NCBI RefSeq assembly: GCF_038396845.1
Contig: NZ_CP151587.1
Location: forward strand, 1-64,000
Direction of reading: 5' to 3'
Origin: Gymnodinialimonas sp. 57CJ19
Lineage (GTDB): Bacteria > Pseudomonadota > Alphaproteobacteria > Rhodobacterales > Rhodobacteraceae
Length of the DNA stretch: 64,000 nucleotides
How positions within the stretch are numbered: the first letter of the stretch is position 1; each line of letters begins with the position of its first letter. Both the position numbers and the translations under genes were made by a program. Of this stretch, positions 1 to 11,210 are shown piece after piece. The notes below the pieces were generated by a model, which was not told the origin of the DNA, did no database searches, and saw only the letters and a program-made list of their open reading frames with translations.

Positions 1-702
1 TCACGATGACGTATCATCGGCGGGGGACGCAAGGTCTGCATCGGACAGGGCTTGGCGGGCGTGGGACAGGGAGGGCTTGCGTTTTTCGCTCAGCGACAGG
101 GCATCGACACGGGCCACAAAGGCATCGGCGGCAGCAAAGGAGCGTTCCAACCTTGGGGCTGCATAGTTCAGGATTTGCGGCGACAGGGGCAGTTTACGGT
201 CAAACGCGCGCTTCATCATGACTGCCATCAACAACGCGTCGTCGGGGGCCTCCAGCGTCGCAAGCCCTGCCTGCGCCAGACGGCTGGCCAAATCGGGCAG
301 CTTCGTTCCCCACCGGGACGGGGGTTTGCGGGCTGTGAACAGAAGCGGCGCATTGCGGTGGAACATGGCGTTGTGAAGGTGAAACACCCCCTCCTCCGCT
401 GAAGCGTCGTCGCAGATTGTGTCTGCGTCCTCGACCACAAGGGCGGGGGCCTCTGCCAAGCTCTCGATATTCGCGGCGACGTCTCGGGCGGCAACGATCC
501 GGGCACCGGCTGCCTGAGCGAACACATGGGCCAGGTGGGTCTTGCCCGACGCGGCGGGGCCGCAGAGCACCAGTTTCGACAGGGGCCAGCCCTGCCACCC
601 GTCGATCTGCGATACCGCCCCGGCATTGGCCGAAGAGACAAAGAAATCATCCCGCCCCATCGCCGGGCGAAGGGGGAGGTCAAAGGTCAGTTGCTGCGGC
701 AT
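1..702 (-). CDS. hda: Hda/DnaA-like ATPase (regulatory inactivator of DnaA)
   Basis: A 233-residue protein made of a DnaA-type AAA+ domain without the C-terminal DNA-binding domain of DnaA. The Walker A motif GPAASGKT lies at residues 48-55 and a Walker B-like LVVEDAD at 88-94. The N terminus carries QLTFDL at residues 4-9, which resembles the QLxLPL clamp-binding motif through which Hda docks on the DNA polymerase sliding clamp. In the known family, Hda stimulates ATP hydrolysis by DnaA after initiation and so limits re-replication. The start is the ATG that overlaps the upstream permease stop by one base (TGATG), which implies translational coupling. A much longer open frame upstream is a shadow of the permease gene. 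The call is firm at domain level; the DnaA-inactivating role is inferred from size and the N-terminal motif. Confidence 0.87.
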   Translation of the reverse strand: MPQQLTFDLPLRPAMGRDDFFVSSANAGAVSQIDGWQGWPLSKLVLCGPAASGKTHLAHVFAQAAGARIVAARDVAANIESLAEAPALVVEDADTICDDASAEEGVFHLHNAMFHRNAPLLFTARKPPSRWGTKLPDLASRLAQAGLATLEAPDDALLMAVMMKRAFDRKLPLSPQILNYAAPRLERSFAAADAFVARVDALSLSEKRKPSLSHARQALSDADLASPADDTSS

Positions 703-1781
703 CAGGCGTCTTCTTCGGTCGTGTCTCGGGCCGCGGTCCCTTGGTAAAGCATCCCCTCTTGGTAGCGTTCCACGAAGTGGCGCACGAGCACGCCGATCAC
801 GGCGGCCACAGGGACACCGACGAGCATCCCCACAAAGCCGAAGACCGTGCCAAATGCCGACAGGGCAAAGATCAGCCAAACCGGATGGAGCCCGACCGAG
901 GAGCCGACGAGCTTGGGCGTCAGCACGTTGCCTTCGAGCGCCTGGCCGATCATGAAGATGGCGATGACGCTGAAGATCCACGGCCATTCGCCCCAGAACT
1001 GGAACAGCGCCAAACCGATGGCCAGAACCCCCCCCACCAGCGCGCCCACATAGGGGATGAAGGTCAAAAGGCCCGCGATGAGGCCAACCACGAGACCGAA
1101 TTGCAGACCGACGATCATCAGCGCCACGGCGTAGAACGTCCCCAGCACCAGGCAAACGGTCCCCTGCCCGCGCACGAAGCTGGCCAGCGTGCGGTCGATG
1201 CGGGCCGCCAGAAGGCGGATGGTGGGGGCATGGTCGCGCGGCAAAAGCTGGTCGATCCGGGCCACCATCCGGTCCCAGTCCAGCAGCATGTAGAAAGCCA
1301 CCACGGGCACAACGACGATAAAGACGATGACGTTCACGACGCTCGCGGCTGAGGAGAGGACGGTCTGAAGAAGCTCGGCCCCGCGCGATTGGATCGTCTC
1401 CCCCAGATTGATGAGAGAGGTCTGGATCGGGGAGCCTTCATCGAAGGCGTTGGGGAAGCGTTCGGTCAGAAAGGTGCGAAGGTTGTCAAACAGGCCCGGA
1501 GCGGCCTCGATCAAGCCGGAGGTTTGCTGCACCAGAAGCGGCACAATCGCCAGGGTGATGGTGACGACGCCGAGGATCAGGAAGACAAAAATGATCGTCG
1601 TGGCAATGGCGCGAGAACAACCCATCCGCTCCAGCCGATCGGCTACGGGATCAAGGAAATAGGCGATCGCCCCACCCACAAGGAAGGGCATGATGACGTT
1701 TCCCAATACCCAAAGGAGCAGAAGGAAGACCACCGCAGAGGCGGACCAATAGAGAGCTTGTTGCCGGACGGGCAGAGCCAT
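702..1781 (-). CDS. AI-2E family permease (PerM/TqsA type)
   Basis: A 359-residue integral membrane protein of the AI-2E transporter family (PF01594). Hydrophobic segments cluster near residues 10-45 and 60-85, a long amphipathic middle follows, and further membrane helices lie at about 145-170 and 205-330, as in this eight-helix family. Members export small molecules or ions, and the substrate cannot be read from sequence. The C terminus is acidic. The stop codon shares one base with the hda start, so the two genes form an operon, an arrangement I recall as common in Rhodobacterales with no obvious functional link. Confidence 0.9.
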   Translation of the reverse strand: MALPVRQQALYWSASAVVFLLLLWVLGNVIMPFLVGGAIAYFLDPVADRLERMGCSRAIATTIIFVFLILGVVTITLAIVPLLVQQTSGLIEAAPGLFDNLRTFLTERFPNAFDEGSPIQTSLINLGETIQSRGAELLQTVLSSAASVVNVIVFIVVVPVVAFYMLLDWDRMVARIDQLLPRDHAPTIRLLAARIDRTLASFVRGQGTVCLVLGTFYAVALMIVGLQFGLVVGLIAGLLTFIPYVGALVGGVLAIGLALFQFWGEWPWIFSVIAIFMIGQALEGNVLTPKLVGSSVGLHPVWLIFALSAFGTVFGFVGMLVGVPVAAVIGVLVRHFVERYQEGMLYQGTAARDTTEEDA

Positions 1782-1920
1782 GGAGATGCCTTTCGTTACC
1801 CTGTCTTAGATGCGTCAGGCGACGGTGCAGTGCAAGGGGCGGGTCATTCTGGGCGGGGGAGAATGGGCGGTTTGCGCGGAAGCGCGGGGAATTGGGGGGC
1901 AGCGCTTAGAAGACATCATC

Positions 1921-2030
1921 ACCGGGGGCCAGCTGACAGACGCGTCCCTCATTGGGGGCCAGCCCCCAAACGCTCCCTTCATTGGGGGCCAGCCCCCAAA
2001 CCCCCGGAGGTGTATGGGCCAAGATGAAGG
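1921..2030. repeat. 30-bp tandem hairpin repeat plus conserved GC element
   Basis: Three units of exactly 30 bp start at 1921, 1951 and 1981. Each begins with a G-run followed by CCAG; the second and third contain a near-perfect hairpin (TTGGGGGC CA GCCCCCAA). The third runs into a tail at 2001-2030 that closely matches 35012-35040, where it also sits beside a G5/C5 hairpin. It lies just past the 3' end of the hydrolase gene that ends at 2036. The matching tail indicates a dispersed intergenic element family whose hairpin half has been tandemly amplified here. Confidence 0.75.
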
Positions 2031-2035
2031 CGCAC

Positions 2036-2788
2036 TTATAGCCCGCGAGAGATTGCAGCGGCGGTGAGTTGGGGATGGGTAAGCGGGGCCATGTGGGCCG
2101 CGTTGGGAATGAATTGGTAACGGGCGTGGGGGATATCCTTCGCGAGGCGGGTCAATATTTCGGCTATGACGGGGGGAGAGCGGTCGCCTTGTAGCAATAG
2201 GGTTGGGGTTTGCAGGCGCGACAAGCGGGGGAGCAGATGGGCGGTGTCCGAGGCCAAGGCGGGCTCGCAGGCAACGGGAACCCAGATGCGGTCCGTGACG
2301 TAGGATTGCAGGGCCGGTGCCATGGCGTCAAAGGGCTCTGTCCCCCACAGCGAGAGGAAGATGCGGGCGGCAGCGGATTTGTCACCACGGGCCAAAAGGG
2401 CGGGGATATCGGCGGTGAGGGCATCATGGGCGGCGCGGCCGGGACCCGTGGCGGCGCAGAACAGGACCGGTTCGATCAGGGTGAGGGATTTGACGCGCGC
2501 CGGGTGATCGAGGGCGAGGCGCAGGGCGATGGCGGCGCCGAAGGAATGACCGATCAGATGTGTGGGTGTTTGGGGCAGATGGGTGGCCGCCTCGGCTGTG
2601 GCTTGGTCATGGAAGTCACACGACGCGTCATGGGTGGGGCCGTTCCCGTGGGACAGCAAATCCGGCGCGATCATGGTGAAGCGGTCGCGCAGGTGGCGGG
2701 CCATGGGCCCCCAAGCGCCGCCTTGAGCCAAGGTGCAATGGAGCAGCAGCGCCGTTTCCGGCCCGCTGCCCCAGTGTCTGACGCTCAT
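2036..2788 (-). CDS. alpha/beta-fold hydrolase
   Basis: A 250-residue alpha/beta hydrolase. The nucleophile elbow GHSFG puts Ser at residue 82, and a plausible triad is completed by Asp202 (GDRS) and His232 (NAAHMA). No signal peptide is seen, so the enzyme is probably cytoplasmic. The substrate is unknown; the fold covers esterases, C-C hydrolases and lactonases. The start overlaps the stop of the upstream isomerase gene by 4 bp (ATGA), so the two are translationally coupled. The pairing with a 2-hydroxychromene-2-carboxylate isomerase-like protein hints at aromatic or glutathione-dependent chemistry, but no other degradation genes are nearby. Confidence 0.87.
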   Translation of the reverse strand: MSVRHWGSGPETALLLHCTLAQGGAWGPMARHLRDRFTMIAPDLLSHGNGPTHDASCDFHDQATAEAATHLPQTPTHLIGHSFGAAIALRLALDHPARVKSLTLIEPVLFCAATGPGRAAHDALTADIPALLARGDKSAAARIFLSLWGTEPFDAMAPALQSYVTDRIWVPVACEPALASDTAHLLPRLSRLQTPTLLLQGDRSPPVIAEILTRLAKDIPHARYQFIPNAAHMAPLTHPQLTAAAISRGL

Positions 2789-3384
2789 GTCAGGGAAGAG
2801 AGGTAGGTATCGAGATCGTCAATACGGTCCTGGCCCCAGAAACGCTCGGACCCGTCGACGATGTAGAAGGGGGCGCCGAAGGCTCCTGCTGTGATCGCTT
2901 CTTCCAGGTTGCGGGCATAGACCTCGGCGCCGGACAGCAAGCCACTGTTGACCAGATCACCGTCAAAGCCAGCGCCTTCCAGGGCGGCGCGGATCACGTC
3001 ATCTTCGGCAATGTTGCGTTCTTCCGCCCAACAGGCCCGGGCCAGAGCGAAAGTGAGCGCACCCAGATTGCCGCCGCCTGCCTTTTGCGCGGCAATCAAG
3101 GCATAGGATGAGGGCGCCGGGTTTGTGGGAAAGAACATCGGTTGCAGGTTGATCGGCAGGTCAACCTTTGCCGCTTGGCGGCGCATTTCTTGCAGGCGGT
3201 ATTCCTGGCGGCTTTCGTGGCGTTGACCGGGTGGCACACCGCCCGTGGCAGCGAAGAGCCCCATCAGATCCAGCGGCTTGTAGGTGACGCTGGCCCCATG
3301 TTTGGCGGCGACCGCCTCCATCCGCGTGCCAGCGAGATAGACGTTGGGTGAGAACGTGGCAAAGTAGTAATCGATATGTGCCAT
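2785..3384 (-). CDS. 2-hydroxychromene-2-carboxylate isomerase family protein (DsbA-like, kappa GST)
   Basis: A 199-residue thioredoxin-fold protein of the DsbA/HCCA isomerase family. The N-terminal FATFSPNVYLAG places Ser12 where DsbA has its first catalytic Cys, as in glutathione-dependent HCCA isomerases. The segment GAFGAPFYIVDG near residues 167-178 is the family's cis-Pro region. Family members isomerise 2-hydroxychromene-2-carboxylate in naphthalene breakdown, but many homologues in marine alphaproteobacteria lie outside such pathways, so the true substrate is uncertain. The gene is first of a two-gene operon with the hydrolase. The downstream hydrolase start lies inside its stop codon region. 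Confidence 0.88.
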   Translation of the reverse strand: MAHIDYYFATFSPNVYLAGTRMEAVAAKHGASVTYKPLDLMGLFAATGGVPPGQRHESRQEYRLQEMRRQAAKVDLPINLQPMFFPTNPAPSSYALIAAQKAGGGNLGALTFALARACWAEERNIAEDDVIRAALEGAGFDGDLVNSGLLSGAEVYARNLEEAITAGAFGAPFYIVDGSERFWGQDRIDDLDTYLSSLT

Positions 3385-3519
3385 CTTGGCCCCCTTCCGG
3401 TGGTTGTATGCCCATTTAGGCTTTCGCGGAAGGTGGGCTGAGTGCTAGGGGGTGTCAACAGCTCAGGGGGTGGCCACGTGGGGACGGGGCGACACCCCGC
3501 ATCTCGGGGACTATTGACT

Positions 3520-4548
3520 ATGGCTGCACAAGATCCAAAACTCATTTCTGGCAATGCGAACAAGACTTTGGCGGAATCCATTGCACGACGCATGTCGATG
3601 CACCGGGGCCTGCAAGTGGGCCTTGTGGATGCCCGAGTCGAACGATTCAACGACGGCGAAATCTTCGTAGAGGTCTACGAGAATGTTCGCGGCGAGGACA
3701 TGTTCATCATCCAACCCACCTCGCGTCCTGCCAATGACAACCTGATGGAACTGCTGGTCATGGCCGACGCGTTGCGCCGGTCCTCGGCCTCGCGCATTAC
3801 GGCGGTGATCCCCTATTTCGGCTACGCCCGCCAGGATCGCCGCACCAAGGCACGCACGCCAATCACTGCCAAGCTGGTCGCCAACATGATCGCTTCTGGC
3901 GGGATTGAAAGGGTTCTGACCATGGACCTGCACGCAGCGCAGATCCAGGGCTTTTTCGATGTTCCGGTGGACAACCTCTACGCTTCTCCGATCTTCGCGT
4001 TGGACATTCTGCACCAGTTTGGCGGCGATATGAGCGATGTCATGATCGTGTCTCCCGATGTGGGGGGCGTGGCCCGGGCGCGGGAATTGGCAACCCGGAT
4101 CGGCGTGCCCCTGTCCATCGTTGACAAGCGCCGAGAGAAGGCTGGCGAAGTGGCCGACATGACCGTGATCGGAGACGTGAGCGGCAAAAAATGTATCATC
4201 GTCGATGACATCTGCGATACCGCGGGCACCCTGTGCAAAGCCGCCGAAGTGCTGATGGAAGCCGGTGCGCTGGAAGTGCATTCCTACATCACCCACGGCG
4301 TCATGTCTGGCCCCGCGGTGGAGCGGGTCACGAACTCGGTCATGAAATCGCTGGTCATCACCGACACGATTGAGGCAACAGAGGCCGTCACCAATTGCGC
4401 CAACATTCGCGTCGTCCCGACCGCGCCGATGTTTGCGCAGTCGATCCTGAATGTCTGGCATGGCACGTCGGTTTCTTCGCTGTTCGATACGGCGTCACTG
4501 GTTCCGATTTACGAGAGCCTTTACCCCAACGGCATGTGGGGCCGCTAA
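3520..4548 (+). CDS. prs: ribose-phosphate pyrophosphokinase
   Basis: A 342-residue PRPP synthetase, which transfers pyrophosphate from ATP to ribose 5-phosphate for nucleotide, His and Trp synthesis. The PRPP-binding loop VDDICDTAGT is at residues 228-237, the ATP/flexible-loop segment YARQDRRTK at about 102-110, and DLHAAQIQGFF at about 136-146. The family is usually about 315 residues; the extra length is at the N terminus and in the C-terminal tail. The ATG at 3520 is chosen because it opens the conserved N terminus and follows a GGGGA stretch; an upstream in-frame ATG at 3442 would add 26 unconserved residues. The gene converges on a membrane protein gene with a 4-bp stop overlap. Confidence 0.96.
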   Translation: MAAQDPKLISGNANKTLAESIARRMSMHRGLQVGLVDARVERFNDGEIFVEVYENVRGEDMFIIQPTSRPANDNLMELLVMADALRRSSASRITAVIPYFGYARQDRRTKARTPITAKLVANMIASGGIERVLTMDLHAAQIQGFFDVPVDNLYASPIFALDILHQFGGDMSDVMIVSPDVGGVARARELATRIGVPLSIVDKRREKAGEVADMTVIGDVSGKKCIIVDDICDTAGTLCKAAEVLMEAGALEVHSYITHGVMSGPAVERVTNSVMKSLVITDTIEATEAVTNCANIRVVPTAPMFAQSILNVWHGTSVSSLFDTASLVPIYESLYPNGMWGR

Positions 4549-5162
4549 GACCCCAAGGCGGAACCCTGAGACGTGGGTTCCGCCCTTGCCGCCTTTGGCG
4601 AGAGCACGAAGACCGCAAGCAACAGCGCCTGCCAACCAATATAGAGCGCGGAAAGGCCCGCAAATTCCAGCGCGACATCGTGGTCAAAGAAGGCGGCCAC
4701 GCCAATGGCCCACCCCGTCGGCAACAGCGTTGCCAAGCCGATACACGTCCATGGGGCTCTGTATCGTGCCACGAAGGCCAAAGGGACCGCCACTGACAGC
4801 GTGCCCACGGGGCTTGCGAGACCGTAGGGTAGGATGAAACTCGGGTCGGCATGGTCAAAGAATATGATCGCCACATAGACCGCCCCTGCGATGCCCGCCA
4901 TTGAGGTGACCAGGAACAACAAGCTGACAACGGCGCGTTGCTTTGCGAATACATGCAGCAACGCTCCGCCGACTAAGCCAAAGGCGATCCCGGCGGTGGA
5001 TGCGAAGCTAACAAGCAACCCGAGCAAGTCGTCCAGGCCAAGCCCTTGTAGTTTGTCCATTACCGGGGTCAGCGCGGCAGCAGAGAGCCCCCCTGACAGG
5101 GTTGCCGCAACAATCGTCCAAAGGATACGCCCTTGCTTCGAGGTGTCGATCACCGGGGTCAT
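4545..5162 (-). CDS. hypothetical six-helix membrane protein
   Basis: A protein of about 205 residues with roughly six hydrophobic helices separated by short loops and an Ala/Pro-rich charged tail. I do not recognise a family. The start at 5162 (MTPVID) is preferred to the ATG eight codons upstream because an AAAGG stretch sits about 8 bases before it. It stands alone on the minus strand and its stop overlaps the prs stop by 4 bp. Its last codons contain a 10-bp inverted repeat (4557-4584) that may end prs transcription. Its role is unknown; a small integral inner-membrane protein is all the sequence supports. Confidence 0.65.
   Translation of the reverse strand: MTPVIDTSKQGRILWTIVAATLSGGLSAAALTPVMDKLQGLGLDDLLGLLVSFASTAGIAFGLVGGALLHVFAKQRAVVSLLFLVTSMAGIAGAVYVAIIFFDHADPSFILPYGLASPVGTLSVAVPLAFVARYRAPWTCIGLATLLPTGWAIGVAAFFDHDVALEFAGLSALYIGWQALLLAVFVLSPKAARAEPTSQGSALGS
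4557..4588 (+). terminator. possible terminator hairpin of prs
   Basis: A perfect 10-bp stem (GGCGGAACCC / GGGTTCCGCC) with an 8-base loop lies 9 bases after the prs stop. No T-run follows, only CTTG, so it may act as a processing or stability hairpin. It sits inside the 3' coding end of the convergent membrane protein gene. Confidence 0.45.
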
Positions 5163-5458
5163 AGGAGCGCCTTTCAAGGTCTGCACTGCACCATTGCAAA
5201 TTAATGAACGGCGTTCAACACATCGAGCGATGCTCTTCGCCTCATCGCCTATCGCCTGCCGAATTGGGTCGGGTCGGGTGAATCACCATGCTCCATCCTT
5301 TGATGGGCAAAATCGCGACCCCAAAGGCCGGAGCAATGACGTCCTTGCAGGGGCGTGATCCCGGTTCCCGTCGGCACACGCCTCTTGGCAAGGATCATGT
5401 CAGGCGCGTGGTCGCGTCTTGGCATCCAAAGACCAAACCGGCCCATGCTTTTATGGAG
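5163..5458. other. intergenic stretch without a supported gene
   Basis: About 300 bases between the six-helix membrane protein and the lectin gene. Small open frames on both strands lack family features or clear ribosome binding sites. I see no tRNA, riboswitch or strong hairpin; it presumably holds the promoter of the membrane protein gene. Confidence 0.4.
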
Positions 5459-5809
5459 CTAAACGACGTCCCAAGCATCCTCGTCGGGGACTTCGCCAAT
5501 CGCCATCCAGTCAGCCCGGATTCGGGCGATGCGGCTATCGCCCCATGTGCGAAACACCAAAGCGCAGCCGGTTTGGGTGATCCTCTCTACCCGCAAATCC
5601 GCGCGTTGGTTTGTATCGCCGCCTGTGTCCCACATGGAGATCGAGACATGCACCATGGGAGGTTCCAGATACGCTTCCGCAAACTCAACCTCTGTCACAG
5701 ACTCACGGGGGCCATCACCGGTCCACATGGGGCCGTTGTTGGCAAAATCCGAGAACATGACGCTGGACCCTTGGTCGACAGCGATGAGGTTGTTTTTGAA
5801 GCGTTTCAT
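5459..5809 (-). CDS. H-type lectin domain protein
   Basis: A 116-residue protein whose centre and C terminus match the H-type lectin domain (PF09458): PPMVHVSISMWD, a conserved basic strand, then FRTWGDSRIARIRADWMAIG near the end. The domain is known from snail agglutinin and discoidin-type proteins that bind N-acetylgalactosamine-like sugars. No signal peptide is present, so how it would reach a glycan ligand is unclear. The gene follows the atp operon on the same strand but lies beyond that operon's terminator, so it is probably transcribed separately. The ligand is unknown; the assignment is by recognition of the strand pattern. Confidence 0.78.
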   Translation of the reverse strand: MKRFKNNLIAVDQGSSVMFSDFANNGPMWTGDGPRESVTEVEFAEAYLEPPMVHVSISMWDTGGDTNQRADLRVERITQTGCALVFRTWGDSRIARIRADWMAIGEVPDEDAWDVV

Positions 5810-5904
5810 ATCATCATCGTGGCGTTACGCCCTGTTGATACGCGGATTTCCATGGGGATGCCGTAAAAAATAAATCCAACGGATTATTTTCTTGAAAGCT
5901 GATA

Positions 5905-5936
5905 CAAAAACGCCCCCGGCGATGAAACCGAGGGCG
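5905..5936 (-). terminator. Rho-independent terminator of the atp operon
   Basis: Read on the minus strand, a GC stem (CGCCCTCGG / CCGGGGGCG, one mismatch) with a short loop is followed directly by TTTTTG. It lies about 25 bases past the atpC stop. Confidence 0.8.
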
Positions 5937-5960
5937 CTAAAGTCAAATACTCGACCGAGA

Positions 5961-6359
5961 TCAGCGGCCGATGATCGTGTCCAGCGTGGATGTCAGGTCT
6001 GCGTGGTACTTCGCAGCCACATCCGCAGCACCGCCCGTTGCCACAGAAACACGGGCCTCGGACGCAGAGATCAGTTCTTCCACCAAGGGGGCTTCAACTT
6101 CCTCGATCGGCAAGGCCATTTCGGCCAGAATCGTCGCCGACGGACCCGCGATATCCGCGAAACCACCGGTGACGAAGTAGGACTTTTCGCCGTCCGTACC
6201 CGTGGCTTTCAAGATGCCGGGGCGCAATGTGGTAATCATGGGCGAGTGATCTGGCATCGCTGTCAGGTCCCCGTCTGCGCTGGGGATCTGCACTTCGTTG
6301 ACCTCGAAAGAGGCCAAACGCCGCTCGGGCGAAACAAGATCGAATTGCATGGTTGCCAT
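5961..6359 (-). CDS. atpC: F1 ATP synthase epsilon subunit
   Basis: A 132-residue epsilon subunit, part of the central stalk that couples rotor rotation to catalysis and can inhibit ATP hydrolysis. The N-terminal beta-sandwich is recognisable from FDLVSPERRLASFEVNEVQIPSADG and the MPDHSPMITTLRPG stretch (about residues 35-48). The C-terminal helical hairpin appears shortened, as in other alphaproteobacteria. A GGAGG ribosome binding site precedes the ATG. It is last in the atpHAGDC operon, separated from atpD by 95 bases that contain two GC hairpins and followed by the operon terminator. Confidence 0.97.
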   Translation of the reverse strand: MATMQFDLVSPERRLASFEVNEVQIPSADGDLTAMPDHSPMITTLRPGILKATGTDGEKSYFVTGGFADIAGPSATILAEMALPIEEVEAPLVEELISASEARVSVATGGAADVAAKYHADLTSTLDTIIGR

Positions 6360-6384
6360 GTCGGCCTCCAGTCATAGTGCGAAT

Positions 6385-6448
6385 GGCGGGCTGAACCCCG
6401 CCCCACGGTGCCCTTGCAGGCGACCCGTAGGGCGGGATTTTTCCCGCC
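6385..6448 (-). promoter_or_regulatory. paired hairpins between atpD and atpC
   Basis: Two stem-loops share the same arms: GGCGGG/CCCGCC at 6385-6402 and GGCGGGA/TCCCGCC at 6431-6448, the second starting just past the atpD stop. Because the arms are alike, they could also pair with each other. They may protect the atpD 3' end or lower epsilon output; the function is inferred from position only. Confidence 0.5.
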
Positions 6449-6454
6449 GTTGGA

Positions 6455-7894
<1,440 letters not shown>

Positions 7895-8770
7895 TTAAAG
7901 CGCTTCAGCGCCCGAGATAATTTCGATCAGCTCGCTGGTGATGACGGCCTGACGCGAGCGGTTATACTCGATGGTCAGCCGGTCAATCATGTCGCCTGCG
8001 TTCCGGGTTGCGTTGTCCATAGCAGACATCCGCGCCCCTTGTTCAGACGCACCATTTTCGAGCAGTGCGGTGAAGATCTGTGTGGCGATCCCGCGGGGAA
8101 GAAGGTCTTCCAACACGGCCTCTTCCGAGGGTTCGTATTCATACAGCGTTGCAGGCTCTGCCTCTTCGTTTGCTTCGAACACGGCGGGGATGATCTGAGT
8201 TGCCGTAGGCACCTGAGAGATCACCGACTGAAAGCGGTTGAAGAAGATTGTCGCAACGTCGAATTCATCGGCGTCGAAACGGGCCAGAACGTCTGAGGCG
8301 ATCTCAGCGGCATTGGAATACCCAATGCGTTTGACGTCGGACAGATCGACATGACCGACCAGATGATCGGCATAGTCGCGCTTGATCTGTTCGCGGCCTT
8401 TTTTGCCTACGGTCAGGATCTTGATCGTTTTACCTGCCGCCAAAAGCGTTTCGGCGTGGGCACGGGCTTTACGCACGATGGTAGAGTTGAAGCCCCCGCA
8501 GAGGCCCCGCTCTGCCGTCATGACGATCAGCAGGTGAACTTGATCCCGGCCATTGCCAGCCAGAAGACGCGGCGCGCCCTCGGAATTGCCAACGGCAGAT
8601 GCGAGGCCGCTCATCACGGCCTCCATCTTATCCGCATAGGGACGCGCCATCTCCGCTGACTCCTGCGCACGGCGCAGTTTTGCAGCGGCGACCATTTGCA
8701 TCGCCTTGGTGATCTTGCGGGTCGATTTGACCGACGCGATCCGGTTTTTTAGGTCCTTGAGATTGGGCAT
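7895..8770 (-). CDS. atpG: F1 ATP synthase gamma subunit
   Basis: A 291-residue gamma subunit, the asymmetric shaft that rotates inside the alpha3beta3 hexamer. The conserved N-terminal helix ([25 protein letters not shown], split here for reading as [11 protein letters not shown] and [12 protein letters not shown]) and the C-terminal helix with [12 protein letters not shown] and [15 protein letters not shown] are both intact. It lies 12 bases after atpA with a GGGAG ribosome binding site about 7 bases before the ATG. Confidence 0.98.
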   Translation of the reverse strand: MPNLKDLKNRIASVKSTRKITKAMQMVAAAKLRRAQESAEMARPYADKMEAVMSGLASAVGNSEGAPRLLAGNGRDQVHLLIVMTAERGLCGGFNSTIVRKARAHAETLLAAGKTIKILTVGKKGREQIKRDYADHLVGHVDLSDVKRIGYSNAAEIASDVLARFDADEFDVATIFFNRFQSVISQVPTATQIIPAVFEANEEAEPATLYEYEPSEEAVLEDLLPRGIATQIFTALLENGASEQGARMSAMDNATRNAGDMIDRLTIEYNRSRQAVITSELIEIISGAEAL

Positions 8771-8782
8771 GCCAAATCTCCC

Positions 8783-10320
<1,538 letters not shown>

Positions 10321-10321
<1 letters not shown>

Positions 10322-10881
10322 TATCCGACCTCTTTCATCGTATTCTGGAGTGCGTTCAGCTTGGAGCGGACCGACGTGTCGATCATCTTCGAGCCAATTT
10401 TTACAACAAGACCGCCGATGATGTCCTCATCCACGGTCGCTTTAACAGTCACGGTCTTGCCAACCTGCGCCTTGAGCGACTTGGTAAGCTTGTCCAGTTG
10501 TGTTTTCGTCAGGGCTTTGGCCGAGGTCACTTCGGCGGTCACTTCGCCTTTGTGATCGGCAATGCGCGTCCGCAATTCCGCCAGCAGCGCAGGCAGAACG
10601 AACAGGCGGCGCTTTTCGGCCATCAGGCGCAATGTGTTGCCGGTCATCGCCTGCAAATTCATTGCATCCGCCACGCCACCAATCGCCGCAGCGGTTTGCT
10701 CGCGGCTGTAGATCGGTGAGTGGATTAGATCGCGCAGATCAGCACTTTCGGAAAGAGCCGCGTCGAGTGCATCGACGTCCCCCTCCAGCGCTGGAAGCGC
10801 TTTGGCCTCAGAGGCCAACTCAAACATCGCGGTCGCGTAGCGCGCGGCAATGCCGGTCGAGATCGAAGCAGGTTCGCTCAC
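10321..10881 (-). CDS. atpH: F1 ATP synthase delta subunit
   Basis: A 186-residue delta (OSCP-like) subunit that ties the F1 head to the peripheral stalk. The N-terminal helical domain ([17 protein letters not shown]) and the C-terminal segment ([21 protein letters not shown]) are typical. I place the start at a GTG at 10881 (VSEPAS) because an AAAGG sits 7 bases upstream and homologues begin at this point; the longer open frame to 11016 adds 45 unconserved residues. It is first in the atpHAGDC operon. The F0 genes (atpB, E, F) are not in the window, as expected for Rhodobacterales, where they form a separate operon. Confidence 0.95.
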
Positions 10882-11210
10882 ATCAACCCTTTCATATGCA
10901 CGTCCAGTGGTCGGGAAGCGTGGTGATGCCTCTCGATATGACGTGTCAGGGCGGCCCAATCCGCCCGTTCCCCGGTAAATCGAGCGTGATGTAGCAGAGG
11001 GTTTGAATTGCTGCAACCGTCCTGAAAAGAGGCGGATTTGCCGACAAACTTAATAAAAACAGGGCGTTGAGTGGAAATTTCTGCGGTGCGGCGGTTTGCC
11101 CGTTAAAAATGCGCGGCCCAATTTGGCGATTCTTAACGGTTTAATGAAGACGCCCTACCAAATTCGCACAGAAGGTGGGGGTATCCGATGGTTTCGCGCG
11201 CACCGTGGCA
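10882..11210 (-). promoter_or_regulatory. upstream region of the atp operon
   Basis: 329 bases between the flavodoxin gene's 3' end and the atpH start hold no supported gene. The middle (11040-11160) is clearly AT-richer than its surroundings, with several TTAA tracts and one GANTC (CcrM) site, and is the likely promoter of the atp operon. I cannot assign a -35/-10 pair with confidence. Confidence 0.45.

Noticed and set aside
200..1352. Long open frames opposite or alongside hda and the permease
   Set aside because: They are high-GC shadow frames: no family features, Arg/Gly/Pro-rich composition and no ribosome binding sites.
1921..2030. CRISPR array
   Set aside because: The 30-bp period has no separate spacers; the whole unit repeats and contains a terminator-like hairpin, and no cas genes are present.
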